Shown piece by piece: positions 40,135 through 48,768 of a DNA stretch of 64,000 nt. The stretch is from Sphingobium chlorophenolicum (GTDB lineage Bacteria; Pseudomonadota; Alphaproteobacteria; Sphingomonadales; Sphingomonadaceae): assembly GCF_000722875.1 (NCBI RefSeq), contig NZ_JFHR01000003.1, positions 108,147 to 172,146 of the forward strand, written 5' to 3'. Made by a program: the position numbers and the translations under genes. Below the pieces are notes generated by a model, which was not told the origin of the DNA, did not search any database, and saw nothing but the letters and a program-made list of their open reading frames with translations. Position 1 is the first letter of the stretch, and each line of letters begins with the position of its first letter.

Positions 40135-42183
40135 CTATTCGGCCGCGATCAGCGCCTCGTCGCTGTCGATCCCGGCATCGTCGGCACCGAGATCATCGGT
40201 GTCGCCGTAGTCGTCGTCGTCGAAGCCCTCATCGCCGGGCTCGTCGTCGATTGCCTCGTCGGCACCGGCGACCGACACGAGATCGAACCGCATCGCGTCG
40301 GGCACCCAGGCCAGCGCCGCGTCCTTGGTCTCCGCCTCGGTGATCGCTTCGCCGGCGAACAGCTTCTCGCAGCTGGTCGAGATCTCGCCCTTCTTCGAGG
40401 CCATGTAGCGGGCCGCGAGCGGCGCGCCCCCGACGTTGGTGAGCAGCGCCAGCAGCGTACCCTTCGACACGCGGTCGAAGAAGTTCGCCGAGGTAGGGCG
40501 CCACCATTTGGCGGGTTCGATCTCGAGGATCGAGGCGAGCCGCGCATGGAGCGGGTTGGTGGTGACCGAGCTGTAATCGGGCTTGGCCTCGAGCGAGGTC
40601 GCCACCACGACCGCGAGCCAGGCCGCCTTGGCGTCGTCGCTGAGCGCGCGGAACGCCTCGAACCGCTCGACCGGGTTCGACCCTTCCGTCCACGACGTGT
40701 CGAGACCCTCGCGGGCTTCGGCGATCGCGACCTGCGCCTGCGTGGCGGGCTGATCCTTGGGCATCTGCGGGTCCTGCGGACGCCCTGCCCGAACCGTCGT
40801 CCCGTAGCGGCCGTAGCCGTGGCTGGGGTCGGCGAGGCAGAACAGCATATAGTCGAGCGCGAGCCCCGGATCGCCGAGGATCGAGGCGGCGAGGATGTCG
40901 CGGCGCTGGACCGCCAGTTCGTCATGGAGCCGCGCGCTGAGCGGCTTGCCGCCAGGAGCGACCGCCTCGGGCGGCAGGTCGGCGGTGCGACGCGACGACG
41001 GCGACGACGGCAGCGGCCGATCGTCCCCGGGCAGGCGGATCGGCGTTTCGCTGTAATAGGTCGTGTCGAGCGTCATCTTGCCGTCGCGGCCGAGCGTCAG
41101 GAAGACGCCGACCTGGCCCTTGACCTCGTCGGTCAGCTCGGGCGCCTTGTCGTGGATCGCCTGATATTCCTCGCGCAGCCGATCCGATTCCGCATCGAGC
41201 GCGGCATAGGTGTCGTCATCGATACCCTCGTCCTCCATATCGCTCTCGATGACCTGCACGCGCTCCTCGATCTTGTCGCAGCGCGTCTGTTCCTCGTCCG
41301 TCAGCGGCGCTGCCGGCAGCGTCACGCGGTGGAGGTCGGACGTGATGCCGTAGAGGCTGGTCGTGGCGACGGGGCGCACCCATGCGACGCCCAGTTCCTC
41401 GCCGAGCCGCTTGGCCTCGGCCTCCATCAGCGAGGCAGCGAGCGTCTGCGCGAGTTCCGGGTCGGTCCAGCGGTCACCGTCCTCGCTGAACAGTTCGCGC
41501 TCGATGCGGCCGCCCGCGGCGACATAGGCATCGGCACCGACCAGGATCGCGATCGGATCCGTCGCCTTCATCGTGTCGTTGGCGATCGCGCGACGGATCT
41601 GGTCGGCGTTGACGTAGGACGAGTGACCATACTGCTCGAACACGCGCTCCTGCTTGGCCTTGTCGGCCGTCGAGCCGTAGGCCTTGGCCATCTCGTAGGA
41701 GATCTTGCCCGCGGCCAGGGCTTCGAAGATCGGTTCGGCAAGATCGGCGAGGCGCAGCCGTCCCTCGATGAAGCGGCGGGTCTGGCCAAACCGTTTGGCG
41801 ACCGCGTCGACGTCACCGTCGGTCTTGAGGAAGTGCTGGAACGCGACGCATTCCTCGGCGACGGTCATCTGCTCGCGCTGGAAATTCTCGGTCAGCGACA
41901 CCTCGCGCAGGTCCGCCTCGTCGCCGGTGATGATCTTGACCGGCACGTCATAGTCGGCGGCAACGATCTCGCCGGCTTCGGCCAGCATCATCGCACCGAG
42001 ATAGCGGCGATCGCCGGCGATTATCTCGAACATGCCCTTCGGGCGGGCGGCGGTCACCAGCAGGTTCTGCATGATGCCGCGAGCGCGGATGCTGGCGGCC
42101 ATCGCCTCGATATTCTTGGGCGGGGTGGTGCGCACGTTCTTCTCGGAACGCTTCAGCTTCGCGAGTTTGACGGTCTGGGTCAT
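40135..42183 (-). CDS. ParB/RepB/Spo0J domain protein
   Basis: 682 residues. The N-terminal 220 residues are a ParB-type CTPase/nuclease fold: SEKNVRTTPPKNIEAMAASI, GMFEIIAGDRRYLGAMMLAE, EVSLTENFQREQMTVAEECV and an HTH-like DAVAKRFGQTRRFIEGRLRL. A long C-terminal part ends in an acidic tail (GFDDDDYGDTDDLGADDAGI). Such large ParB-domain proteins occur in conjugative plasmid cargo clusters, next to strawberry-notch helicases, rather than in partition operons. Role probably DNA binding or modification-linked; not the partition ParB of this plasmid. Confidence 0.85.
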   Translation of the reverse strand: MTQTVKLAKLKRSEKNVRTTPPKNIEAMAASIRARGIMQNLLVTAARPKGMFEIIAGDRRYLGAMMLAEAGEIVAADYDVPVKIITGDEADLREVSLTENFQREQMTVAEECVAFQHFLKTDGDVDAVAKRFGQTRRFIEGRLRLADLAEPIFEALAAGKISYEMAKAYGSTADKAKQERVFEQYGHSSYVNADQIRRAIANDTMKATDPIAILVGADAYVAAGGRIERELFSEDGDRWTDPELAQTLAASLMEAEAKRLGEELGVAWVRPVATTSLYGITSDLHRVTLPAAPLTDEEQTRCDKIEERVQVIESDMEDEGIDDDTYAALDAESDRLREEYQAIHDKAPELTDEVKGQVGVFLTLGRDGKMTLDTTYYSETPIRLPGDDRPLPSSPSSRRTADLPPEAVAPGGKPLSARLHDELAVQRRDILAASILGDPGLALDYMLFCLADPSHGYGRYGTTVRAGRPQDPQMPKDQPATQAQVAIAEAREGLDTSWTEGSNPVERFEAFRALSDDAKAAWLAVVVATSLEAKPDYSSVTTNPLHARLASILEIEPAKWWRPTSANFFDRVSKGTLLALLTNVGGAPLAARYMASKKGEISTSCEKLFAGEAITEAETKDAALAWVPDAMRFDLVSVAGADEAIDDEPGDEGFDDDDYGDTDDLGADDAGIDSDEALIAAE

Positions 42184-42206
42184 CTATCGTCTCCATGAGC
42201 GGGAAA

Positions 42207-42243
42207 GTGTCCGGTGCACGGGTGTTTCCCCCGACCCGGACAC
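42207..42243 (-). promoter_or_regulatory. 5' leader hairpin
   Basis: GTGTCCGG (42207-42214) and CCGGACAC (42236-42243), upstream of the GGAG ribosome site of the ParB-domain gene; purine tract GGGAGAAGGAGCGGGGAGG precedes it on the minus strand. Confidence 0.45.
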
Positions 42244-42310
42244 CCTCCCCGCTCCTTCTCCCCTCTCGTTTCCCGCTTGGGCGGGAGGGCGACTGGGGCT
42301 CGCCGACAAG

Positions 42311-42341
42311 CGGCTACCTTGCTGCTAGCTGGCTGTTATCG
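42311..42341. promoter_or_regulatory. TAGC-box cluster
   Basis: CGGCTACCTTGCTGCTAGCT followed by GGCTGTTATC. Similar boxes flank the type Ib partition genes; here they lie between the helicase and the ParB-domain gene. Confidence 0.35.
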
Positions 42342-42347
42342 TGCCGG

Positions 42348-45300
42348 TCAGGCCATCAGCTTTGCGAGAACCGCATCGGCCGTCTCGACGGGGATGAAGA
42401 CGCGCGTCTTGTAGGCGATGATCTCTGTGAAGCAGCCGATCGACTTGAGCCACGCGAGCTGGTCGGCCGGTGCGCCGCTGATCTCGATGCGCGGCTTGGC
42501 GTTGACGCGTACGCGCTTCACCTCGCACACGAACGGTCGCCGGATCGTGACCGTCCCGCCCTCCATCGCGGCGCGCGCGACCTCGGCCGGGCTGAGCACG
42601 TCGTTGCTGTCGAGGCCCATCTTCGAGAACAGCGCCGGCACGTCGCCCGGGAACACCATGCGCCCGAGCCAGGAGCGACCCTCGGCATCGACCACGCGGT
42701 TGACCACGAGATGGTCGCTCGGCAGCGCCGACCAGATCGGCAGCAGAAGGCCGGTCGCGAGCCGGATCGTCTCGACGTCGAGCTTGCCGCGGATCTCGTC
42801 GACCTCGGCCGACCATTCCGCCTCGAACCGTGCGCGGCTGCATTCCTCCCAGGCCGTCTCGTAGAGATCGTCGAGTGCGAGATATTCGTGCCGGGTCGGA
42901 CGCATCAGTTCGATGCGCGACACCGCCACCCCGTCCTCGGTCAGCCAGGAGCGCGCGTTGGTGCGCAGCGCGACCTTGCCCGACTTGCCGTTGCGCACGA
43001 ACACGGCGGTCTGGTCGGTATCGGCGATGCGCAGCACGCGCTCGAGCGACATGGGGTTGCGGCGCCGGGTCACCTCGATCGTCAGCAGGTGCGAGGTCGC
43101 CTTGCTGACCGGGTCGGTGCGCAGGATCGTATCGTCGAGCACGGTCGCGGTCTCGACCGTCATCGTCTCGACGCCGACATCGAGTGTCCCCGCCTCGCGC
43201 GCGGCCGCGACCCGTGCCTCGACCAGCGCCAGGAATTCGTCAAAGATGCAGTTCTGGAGCCCGATCGGCAGCGCCAGCAACCGGTTGAGCCAGCGCTGGA
43301 TGGGCGGGAGATCCTCCTTCAACACGCCGTCGGTATCGAGCAGTTCCAGGCCGGTGCGATGCTGGAAATCGGTGAGGTTGGTGCTGGTCAGCTTCCCCGC
43401 GACGAGCAGGTGATACCAGCTGATGAGCGCCGCCTTGGCGTAGTCGCTTTCGAGATTATCGGCCGGGTCGAACAGATTCTGCCCCCCGGTCTGGCGCTGG
43501 CCGCGCGTCAGAGCGCCGAGGCTGTCTAGACGCCGCGCGATGGTCGAGGTGAACCTGAGTTCGCCCTTGCAGTCGGTCGTGACGGGCCGGAACAGGGGCG
43601 AGCAGGCCTGATGCGTGCGGTGGGTACGTCCCAGGCCCTGGATCGCGCGATCGGCCCTCCAGCCCGGCTCCAGGAGCAGATGCGCGCGTTGCTGCTGGTT
43701 CTTCGCATCGAGGCTGGCATGATAAGACCGCCCGGTCCCGCCGGCGTCGGAGAAGACCAGGATGCGCTTGGTGCCTTCCATGAAGGCGGCGGAATCGGCC
43801 TGCGTGGCGCGGGCCGAGCGCGATTCGAGCTTCTGCCCTCCCCCGCTCACCGTGATGAGGCGCTTGGTGCGCCCCGTCACCTCGGCGACCATCTCGGTGC
43901 CGAACCGGGTGATGATGGCATCGAGCACGGCCGCGATCGGCGGCAGCGCGCAAAGCTGCTCGACCAGATTGTCGCGCTCGGCTTCGGCTTCGGGGTTGGT
44001 GACCGGGTGGCCGCTCTCGTCGAACAGCGGTCGCGAGCGCACCTCGCCGGTGTCATCGCGGAAGAAGGTCATCTGCTGGACCGGGAATGCCCGCGTCAGA
44101 TAGTCGATCACGGCCTCGCGCGGGGAGAGATCGATGTCGAGGTCGGCGCGCTCGTCGGGCGACAGTTCGCCCAGGCGGCGGTCGAGGATCGCCTCGGCGG
44201 TGCTGACCAGCTGCAGCACGACCGACTGATCGGCCGCCAGATGCTGTTCGATCGCCGCGATGACGGTCGGGAGCTTCGCTGACAGGAGGAGCGCCCCGAA
44301 GAACCGCTGCTTGCAGCTTTCGAACCGCGAGCGCGCCGCGGCCTTCGCGCCCGAGTCGAGCGTCTTGCCCTCGTTGCCGTCGACGACGCCGGTGAGTTCG
44401 AGCGCCTTTTCAAGGCCGCGATGGATGATCGCCCAGGCATCGGCATAGGTGTCGTACACCGCGATCTGTTCAGGCGTCAGCTCGTGGCGGAGGATGTCAT
44501 ATTCGACCCCGGCGAAGCTCAGCGCGCGCGCGGTGTAGAGGCCGGTCGCCTTGAGATCGCGCGCGACCAGTTCCATCGCCGCGATCCCGCCCTGCCGGAT
44601 CTGGGTGATGAACGCCTCGCGGTTGGCGAAGGCGGTCTCCGGCCCCCACAGGCCGAGCCGCACGGCATAGGCGAGGTTGTTCACCTCCGACGCGCCGGTC
44701 GCCGAGGCGTAGAGCACGCGGGCGTCGGGCAGGTGGTTCTGCAGGAGAACGCCGGCGATGCCCTGCTGCGAGCCCTTCTTGGTGCCCATCGACCCTTCGC
44801 CACCCGCGACGCCGCCCATCTCATGCGCCTCGTCGAACGCGATGACGCCGTCGAAGTCGGCACCGGCCCAGGCGATGATTTGATCGAGCCGGGTGGCGTC
44901 GCCGCGGTTGGAGCGCAGCGTCGGATAGGTCACGAACAGGACGCCCTCGTCCATCGTGACGGGCTCGTCGATCTTCCAGCGCGAGAGCGGCTGCACATCG
45001 GCCGCGAGACCGCCGAGCGCGGTCCAGTCGCGGATCGCGTCGGCATGGAGCGCCTCGTTCTTGCTGATCCAGATGTTCTTGCGACGACCCGCCAGCCAGT
45101 TGTCGAGGATGACGGCCGCGACCTGCCGCCCCTTCCCTGCCCCGGTGCCGTCGCCCAGGAAATAGCCCTTGCGGTACGCGCGTCCGTCGTCGGAGAGCAC
45201 CAGCCCCACGCCCTCCTTGTCTGGCTTGCTCAGGCCCGGGATATACTGGGTCCAGGCATGGCCGGCGTAAACGACGGTCTCGAGCTGCGAGGAGGACAGG

Positions 45301-46562
45301 AGGCGTTCGGTGACGGTGCGTTCGGGCAGCGACGGAACATGGACGGGGATCGGCGCGGGGATCGAGCCCATCGCGATCGATTCCACCAGCGCGGTCGGAT
45401 GCTCGCCGGCAGCGTCGAACACGATACGGCTCGGCCGATAGGGCAGATAGACGCCGGACTGCTCGGCGAGTGGCGCCGGCGTCTCGAGTACCTGGTAGCC
45501 GACCGGGAGAACCTCGTTCCTGGCGAGAGCGCGGAAGATGCGCGGGGTGGCAGCGGGCTTCGATCTCACGCTGCGCAGGAGGGACAGCCCCCCGCCCCGC
45601 TTGACCGGCGCCGGAGTGGCGGCCTCCGGGATCAGATCCTGCCGGGGCGGGATGACCAGCGCCTCGACCAGGTCGCTTACGGCGCCGCGCTGGAGCGTGA
45701 CCGTCGTGGTATCACCCACCGTCTTGTCGATGACATAGAGTCGCACCGCGACTCCGGTGCCGTGCTTGCCATAGGCATGGGTCAGCCGGATCGAGGTGCG
45801 CAGCGCGACGCTCGCCAGCGTCGTCGACCAGATCGTGCCCATGCGCGCGGAGTTGAAGAACCAGTCGGGCATGATCGCGACGACGCGCCCGCCAGGCCGC
45901 ACACGCTTGATCGCCGCCTGCAGGTGGCGGACCGCAGCGAGCGCGTCGGCACCGCGGCCGAGCGAGCGCGAGAAGGGCGGGTTCATCAGGATGAGGCTGG
46001 GGCGCTCCGCGGATGCCATGACGCTGGCGATCTGCGCGCCGTCGTGGCCGGTAACGCTGGCTTTCGGGAAGGTGGCCGACAGCCGCTCGCGGCGCGCGGG
46101 ATCGATCTCGTTGAGCTGGAGCGCCGCGATCGGCGGGAGGCCCGCTACCAGGAGACCGTTGCCGGCGCTCGGTTCGAGTACGATGTCATCCGCGCGTGCG
46201 TTCGCGAGCATGACCGTGATCGTGGCGAGATCGAGCGGGGTCGAGAATTGCTGCCAGTCGATCTGCTCCTCGCTGCGCACGGTCTGGGTAGGAAGGCGCG
46301 CCATAAGCCCGATCGCGGCGTCGACCGCCGGCGTGGTGCCTGCTGCGCATACCGCCAGCGCGGTCGCATGCTCCAGCACCTCGAAGCTCTCGCGCTGGGT
46401 CCAGTGACCATCGGCGTCGGTGCCGCCATAGGCGCGGATCATCGCGTCGTTGAGCATCGCTCGGGTGATCTTCGCGTCGCCGGCGATCGCGGGGAGCAGC
46501 AGGCGGGCGGCAGCGGTGGCATGGTCGGCGCGCGCGGGCGCAGGGTCGAACAGGTCGGTCAT
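42348..46562 (-). CDS. methyltransferase-strawberry notch helicase fusion
   Basis: 1404 residues. The N-terminal part is an N6-adenine methyltransferase-like domain: FSTPLDLATITVMLANARAD, LEPSAGNGLLVAGL and LILMNPPFSRSLGR with the NPPF motif near residue 192. The remainder is a strawberry-notch-type SF2 helicase: Walker A GDGTGAGKGRQVAAVIL near 472, DEAH box VIAFDEAHEMGG near 579, then AGGTGRSYHASLDAKN and GWRADRAIQGLGRTHRTHQ. Large plasmid and phage relatives often join these domains. The NPPF motif is intact, though methylation is not certain. It is followed by the ParB-domain gene and preceded by the Toprim gene, a combination repeated on related plasmids by general knowledge. Confidence 0.9.
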   Translation of the reverse strand: MTDLFDPAPARADHATAAARLLLPAIAGDAKITRAMLNDAMIRAYGGTDADGHWTQRESFEVLEHATALAVCAAGTTPAVDAAIGLMARLPTQTVRSEEQIDWQQFSTPLDLATITVMLANARADDIVLEPSAGNGLLVAGLPPIAALQLNEIDPARRERLSATFPKASVTGHDGAQIASVMASAERPSLILMNPPFSRSLGRGADALAAVRHLQAAIKRVRPGGRVVAIMPDWFFNSARMGTIWSTTLASVALRTSIRLTHAYGKHGTGVAVRLYVIDKTVGDTTTVTLQRGAVSDLVEALVIPPRQDLIPEAATPAPVKRGGGLSLLRSVRSKPAATPRIFRALARNEVLPVGYQVLETPAPLAEQSGVYLPYRPSRIVFDAAGEHPTALVESIAMGSIPAPIPVHVPSLPERTVTERLLSSSQLETVVYAGHAWTQYIPGLSKPDKEGVGLVLSDDGRAYRKGYFLGDGTGAGKGRQVAAVILDNWLAGRRKNIWISKNEALHADAIRDWTALGGLAADVQPLSRWKIDEPVTMDEGVLFVTYPTLRSNRGDATRLDQIIAWAGADFDGVIAFDEAHEMGGVAGGEGSMGTKKGSQQGIAGVLLQNHLPDARVLYASATGASEVNNLAYAVRLGLWGPETAFANREAFITQIRQGGIAAMELVARDLKATGLYTARALSFAGVEYDILRHELTPEQIAVYDTYADAWAIIHRGLEKALELTGVVDGNEGKTLDSGAKAAARSRFESCKQRFFGALLLSAKLPTVIAAIEQHLAADQSVVLQLVSTAEAILDRRLGELSPDERADLDIDLSPREAVIDYLTRAFPVQQMTFFRDDTGEVRSRPLFDESGHPVTNPEAEAERDNLVEQLCALPPIAAVLDAIITRFGTEMVAEVTGRTKRLITVSGGGQKLESRSARATQADSAAFMEGTKRILVFSDAGGTGRSYHASLDAKNQQQRAHLLLEPGWRADRAIQGLGRTHRTHQACSPLFRPVTTDCKGELRFTSTIARRLDSLGALTRGQRQTGGQNLFDPADNLESDYAKAALISWYHLLVAGKLTSTNLTDFQHRTGLELLDTDGVLKEDLPPIQRWLNRLLALPIGLQNCIFDEFLALVEARVAAAREAGTLDVGVETMTVETATVLDDTILRTDPVSKATSHLLTIEVTRRRNPMSLERVLRIADTDQTAVFVRNGKSGKVALRTNARSWLTEDGVAVSRIELMRPTRHEYLALDDLYETAWEECSRARFEAEWSAEVDEIRGKLDVETIRLATGLLLPIWSALPSDHLVVNRVVDAEGRSWLGRMVFPGDVPALFSKMGLDSNDVLSPAEVARAAMEGGTVTIRRPFVCEVKRVRVNAKPRIEISGAPADQLAWLKSIGCFTEIIAYKTRVFIPVETADAVLAKLMA

Positions 46563-46612
46563 GGGGGTCTCCGGGTCTGTGGCTGCTCGTGCAGCTCACG
46601 ACCCCGACCCCC
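46563..46612 (-). promoter_or_regulatory. 5' leader hairpin with bulged ribosome site
   Basis: Minus strand GGGGGTC closes with GACCCCC directly before ATG; inner GGGTC/GACCC, GTG/CAC and GCTGC/GCAGC. GGAG lies in the bulge between the outer stems. Purine tract GAGAGGGAAGGGGGG upstream. Best example of the family. Confidence 0.65.
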
Positions 46613-46620
46613 CTTCCCTC

Positions 46621-47460
46621 TCAGGCTCCGGGTTTCACGACGTCGGCCCAGTCGCCATAACGTGAGGGTGGCGGTATCCGCTTCAGCGTCAGCCCGCGCG
46701 GCCGATAGGCGGCCCACGCCTTGCGTCGTGCGCGTCGGCCCTCGAAGTCATTGTCCTCGGCGAAGATCAGCGTGGTGACGCTATCGGGGATGTGGACACG
46801 GTCGAGCCGCGCCGCGCCGAGCGTCGCCCAGCACGGGATGCCGTGGATCTGGGTGAAGGCGGCCGAGGTCTCGAACCCCTCACCAAGCGCCAATGTGTCG
46901 GTGACGCGCATGCCCTGCCAGGTCGCACCTCCCGGCGTGCCGAGCGTCGCCTTGTCGAGATAGCCGCCATGCGCGAGGTCGAGGAAGATGCGCTGAATCG
47001 AGCGCAGCGTGCGCCCCTCCCGCGCCGCGATCAGCAGCGCCGGGAGGAACCGGGTATGCGGTTTCGGTCCCCACGGACAGCGCGGGTGGTAGCTCAGGTC
47101 GTCGAAGGCGCCGGTGATGCCGCGAAAGCGGAGATAGGCTTCCGCGGGCGTTCCGGCGATCGGCAACCCCTCGTTCCACAGCCGTTCGATGTTGGCGGGT
47201 CTGCCGGTGCGCTGTTCAGCGGGTGGGTCGTAGGTGCGTCCGGGTCTGATGCGCGCGATCTCGCGGAGCACGTCCTCGGCGGTGCAGCCGGCGAAGCAGT
47301 GAACGAGGATGCCGTCATGGCCCTGCCGGATCGAGAGGCTGGGATCGCTGTCGGCGTGGGCCGGGCAACGGCACATGGCGTTGTAGCCGTGCCAGGTGCC
47401 GCCGAGGGCGCCGACGATGTCCACGATGGTCTGGGTGGGTTTTAGCGCAACGAGGGGCAT
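46621..47460 (-). CDS. CHC2-like zinc finger and Toprim (primase-like) protein
   Basis: 279 residues. Zinc finger of DnaG type: C30, C32, H35, C55, C59 (MCRCPAHADSDPSLS, VHCFAGC). Then a primase-helper region and a Toprim core: DTLALGEGFETSAAF near residue 196 and TLIFAEDNDFEGRRARRKAW near 235. This is the DUF7146/P4-primase-like group that makes primers or acts in plasmid replication and conjugation. It heads the operon with the helicase. A truncated relative lies at 60651-60980. Confidence 0.85.
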   Translation of the reverse strand: MPLVALKPTQTIVDIVGALGGTWHGYNAMCRCPAHADSDPSLSIRQGHDGILVHCFAGCTAEDVLREIARIRPGRTYDPPAEQRTGRPANIERLWNEGLPIAGTPAEAYLRFRGITGAFDDLSYHPRCPWGPKPHTRFLPALLIAAREGRTLRSIQRIFLDLAHGGYLDKATLGTPGGATWQGMRVTDTLALGEGFETSAAFTQIHGIPCWATLGAARLDRVHIPDSVTTLIFAEDNDFEGRRARRKAWAAYRPRGLTLKRIPPPSRYGDWADVVKPGA

Positions 47461-47509
47461 GACCGATCCTTTCTCGCTGCCTCTGACCCCCTTCTCTCTC
47501 TTCCTAGGT

Positions 47510-47635
47510 GACTCAGTAGCTGCTGGCTAGCAGCTAGCGGAAGATCCCCGTGTTAGCAGTTAGACCTCCGCTATCTAGCGTTGAGATGGCTGGTATCTAG
47601 CGGCTGGCTACCTTTGAGCTAGCAGTTTCTCATAA
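47510..47635. repeat. TAGC-box cluster beside parB2
   Basis: Repeated CTAGC-containing boxes: TAGCTGCTGGCTAGCAGCTA, GTTAGCAGTTAG, CGCTATCTAGCG, GGTATCTAGCGGCTGGCTAC and GAGCTAGCAG. They lie between parB2 and the Toprim gene, overlapping the 3' end of parB2. Confidence 0.55.
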
Positions 47636-47916
47636 GCGTCGAGTGCCTTCTCGAGCACTTCTGTAAGAAGCAGACCCTCACGTTGAGCTATTTCGCGGAT
47701 TCGATTGTCCCATTCGGGTGTGACCCTAGTCGCAAATTGTTGAGTGCGGTTAGTCTTGCGCGAACTGCGGGCATCAATGCGGGTTGCGGTTATCAGCGGT
47801 GCAGCCGGAGGGGCGGGGGCTACTTCGGGTGCATCCAAATTCTGGCTCGCCTCACTGATTGGTGGGGGTGAACCCAAACGAGTAGCCTTCTTTAGCTTCG
47901 AGATATCGGCCATCAT
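47608..47916 (-). CDS. small RHH partition protein (type Ib ParB/ParG-like)
   Basis: 102 residues. A disordered N-terminal arm (about 60 residues, proline-rich) precedes a ribbon-helix-helix: RTQQFATRVTPEWDNRIREI followed by AQREGLLLTEVLEKALDAYE. This arm-plus-RHH layout is that of ParG/omega-type centromere binders. It follows directly after parA2 and lies between TAGC-box clusters it likely binds. Confidence 0.75.
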   Translation of the reverse strand: MMADISKLKKATRLGSPPPISEASQNLDAPEVAPAPPAAPLITATRIDARSSRKTNRTQQFATRVTPEWDNRIREIAQREGLLLTEVLEKALDAYEKLLAQR

Positions 47917-48546
47917 TCACCCCGCTACTTTGTCGATTAGGGATTGGATCAGAGTATCAGCACGCTGGTTAAGGCCGGAGAATTTGGTTTCGGTAATTGA
48001 CAGGCCTTGGTTCTGCGCTTGCCGGTATGCTGGTCGTTCCACGATCGAACCGTCGAGGACATTATACCCCGCTTCGGTCAAATACGCCCGCGCGTCATTT
48101 TCTTCAGCCGAAGTTCCAATGCGGTTGAGCGCAAAAACGAGCCGTCCAGTCGGGATACCCTCCTTAACAAGGGCATGGTATTCGCGGACGGCAGGCCTGA
48201 GATCGTCCAAGGATGCGCCGGTGGGTTGAACCACGAGTGACGATGACCGTGCAATTTCAAGTGTAGCTTTGCTGGTCCGAGCGGGGCCGTCGATGATAAG
48301 CAGATCGAAGCCGTCTGCAGCGGCCAGGGCCTGAGACGCGGTTTTGAATGCCTCAACCGACACAATCGGCTCGATGGAGATGCCAAGGCGTGCTCGGTGC
48401 CAATCGACCGAAGTGCCCTGTTGAGTATCGAGATCGGCGATTTTAACCCGCAGTTCGCCTGCCGCCGCCTCGCGAGCAAGGGCTCTTGCCAAGGTGCTTT
48501 TTCCTACACCGCCTTTTTGTGAGACGAATGCTACGACAGCAGCCAT
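47917..48546 (-). CDS. small ParA ATPase (type Ib, ParF-like)
   Basis: 209 residues without an N-terminal HTH. Deviant Walker A FVSQKGGVGKSTLARALA near residue 8, then KIADLDTQQGTSVDWHRAR and FDLLIIDGPARTSKA. The size and lack of HTH mark type Ib ParA (ParF/ParA of RepABC-independent systems). With the RHH gene it forms a complete partition pair, separate from parA/parB near the origin. TAGC-box arrays upstream and downstream could be its centromere. Confidence 0.85.
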   Translation of the reverse strand: MAAVVAFVSQKGGVGKSTLARALAREAAAGELRVKIADLDTQQGTSVDWHRARLGISIEPIVSVEAFKTASQALAAADGFDLLIIDGPARTSKATLEIARSSSLVVQPTGASLDDLRPAVREYHALVKEGIPTGRLVFALNRIGTSAEENDARAYLTEAGYNVLDGSIVERPAYRQAQNQGLSITETKFSGLNQRADTLIQSLIDKVAG

Positions 48547-48569
48547 GACCGATCCTGTGATAGTTCGAA

Positions 48570-48675
48570 CGACTGGATAGCTAGCCGCTCTCTAGCAGTT
48601 TGGCAACCGCTACCTATGTGATAGCTAGCTGATACCCAACCAGCAGATATCTGTGAGCTAGCTGCTACCCACGGG
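48570..48675. repeat. TAGC-box cluster upstream of parA2 (candidate centromere)
   Basis: Boxes GGATAGCTAGCC, CTCTAGCAG, CAACCGCTACC, TGTGATAGCTAGCTGATACC and TGTGAGCTAGCTGCTACCC. The last two share TGTGA...AGCTAGCTGNTACCC. Lies just upstream of parA2, where type Ib centromeres lie. Confidence 0.55.
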
Positions 48676-48768
48676 GGTTTGCCTGACCTAGTCTGGATCA
48701 AGCACTGGGAGATAGTGGAATTTTTTTCCACGTTGTGCGGTTGATCGAAACATGATGTTCAATGATCG

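Noticed and set aside
40135..42183. Partition ParB of this plasmid
   Set aside because: No ParA gene is adjacent and the protein is twice the usual size; the parA-parB operon at 57841-60119 fits better.
40096..42198. 700-codon plus-strand frame
   Set aside because: Exact antisense shadow of the ParB-domain gene, with no domain of its own.
44421..46778. 785-codon plus-strand frame
   Set aside because: Antisense shadow of the methyltransferase-helicase gene; long only because of GC-rich codon use.
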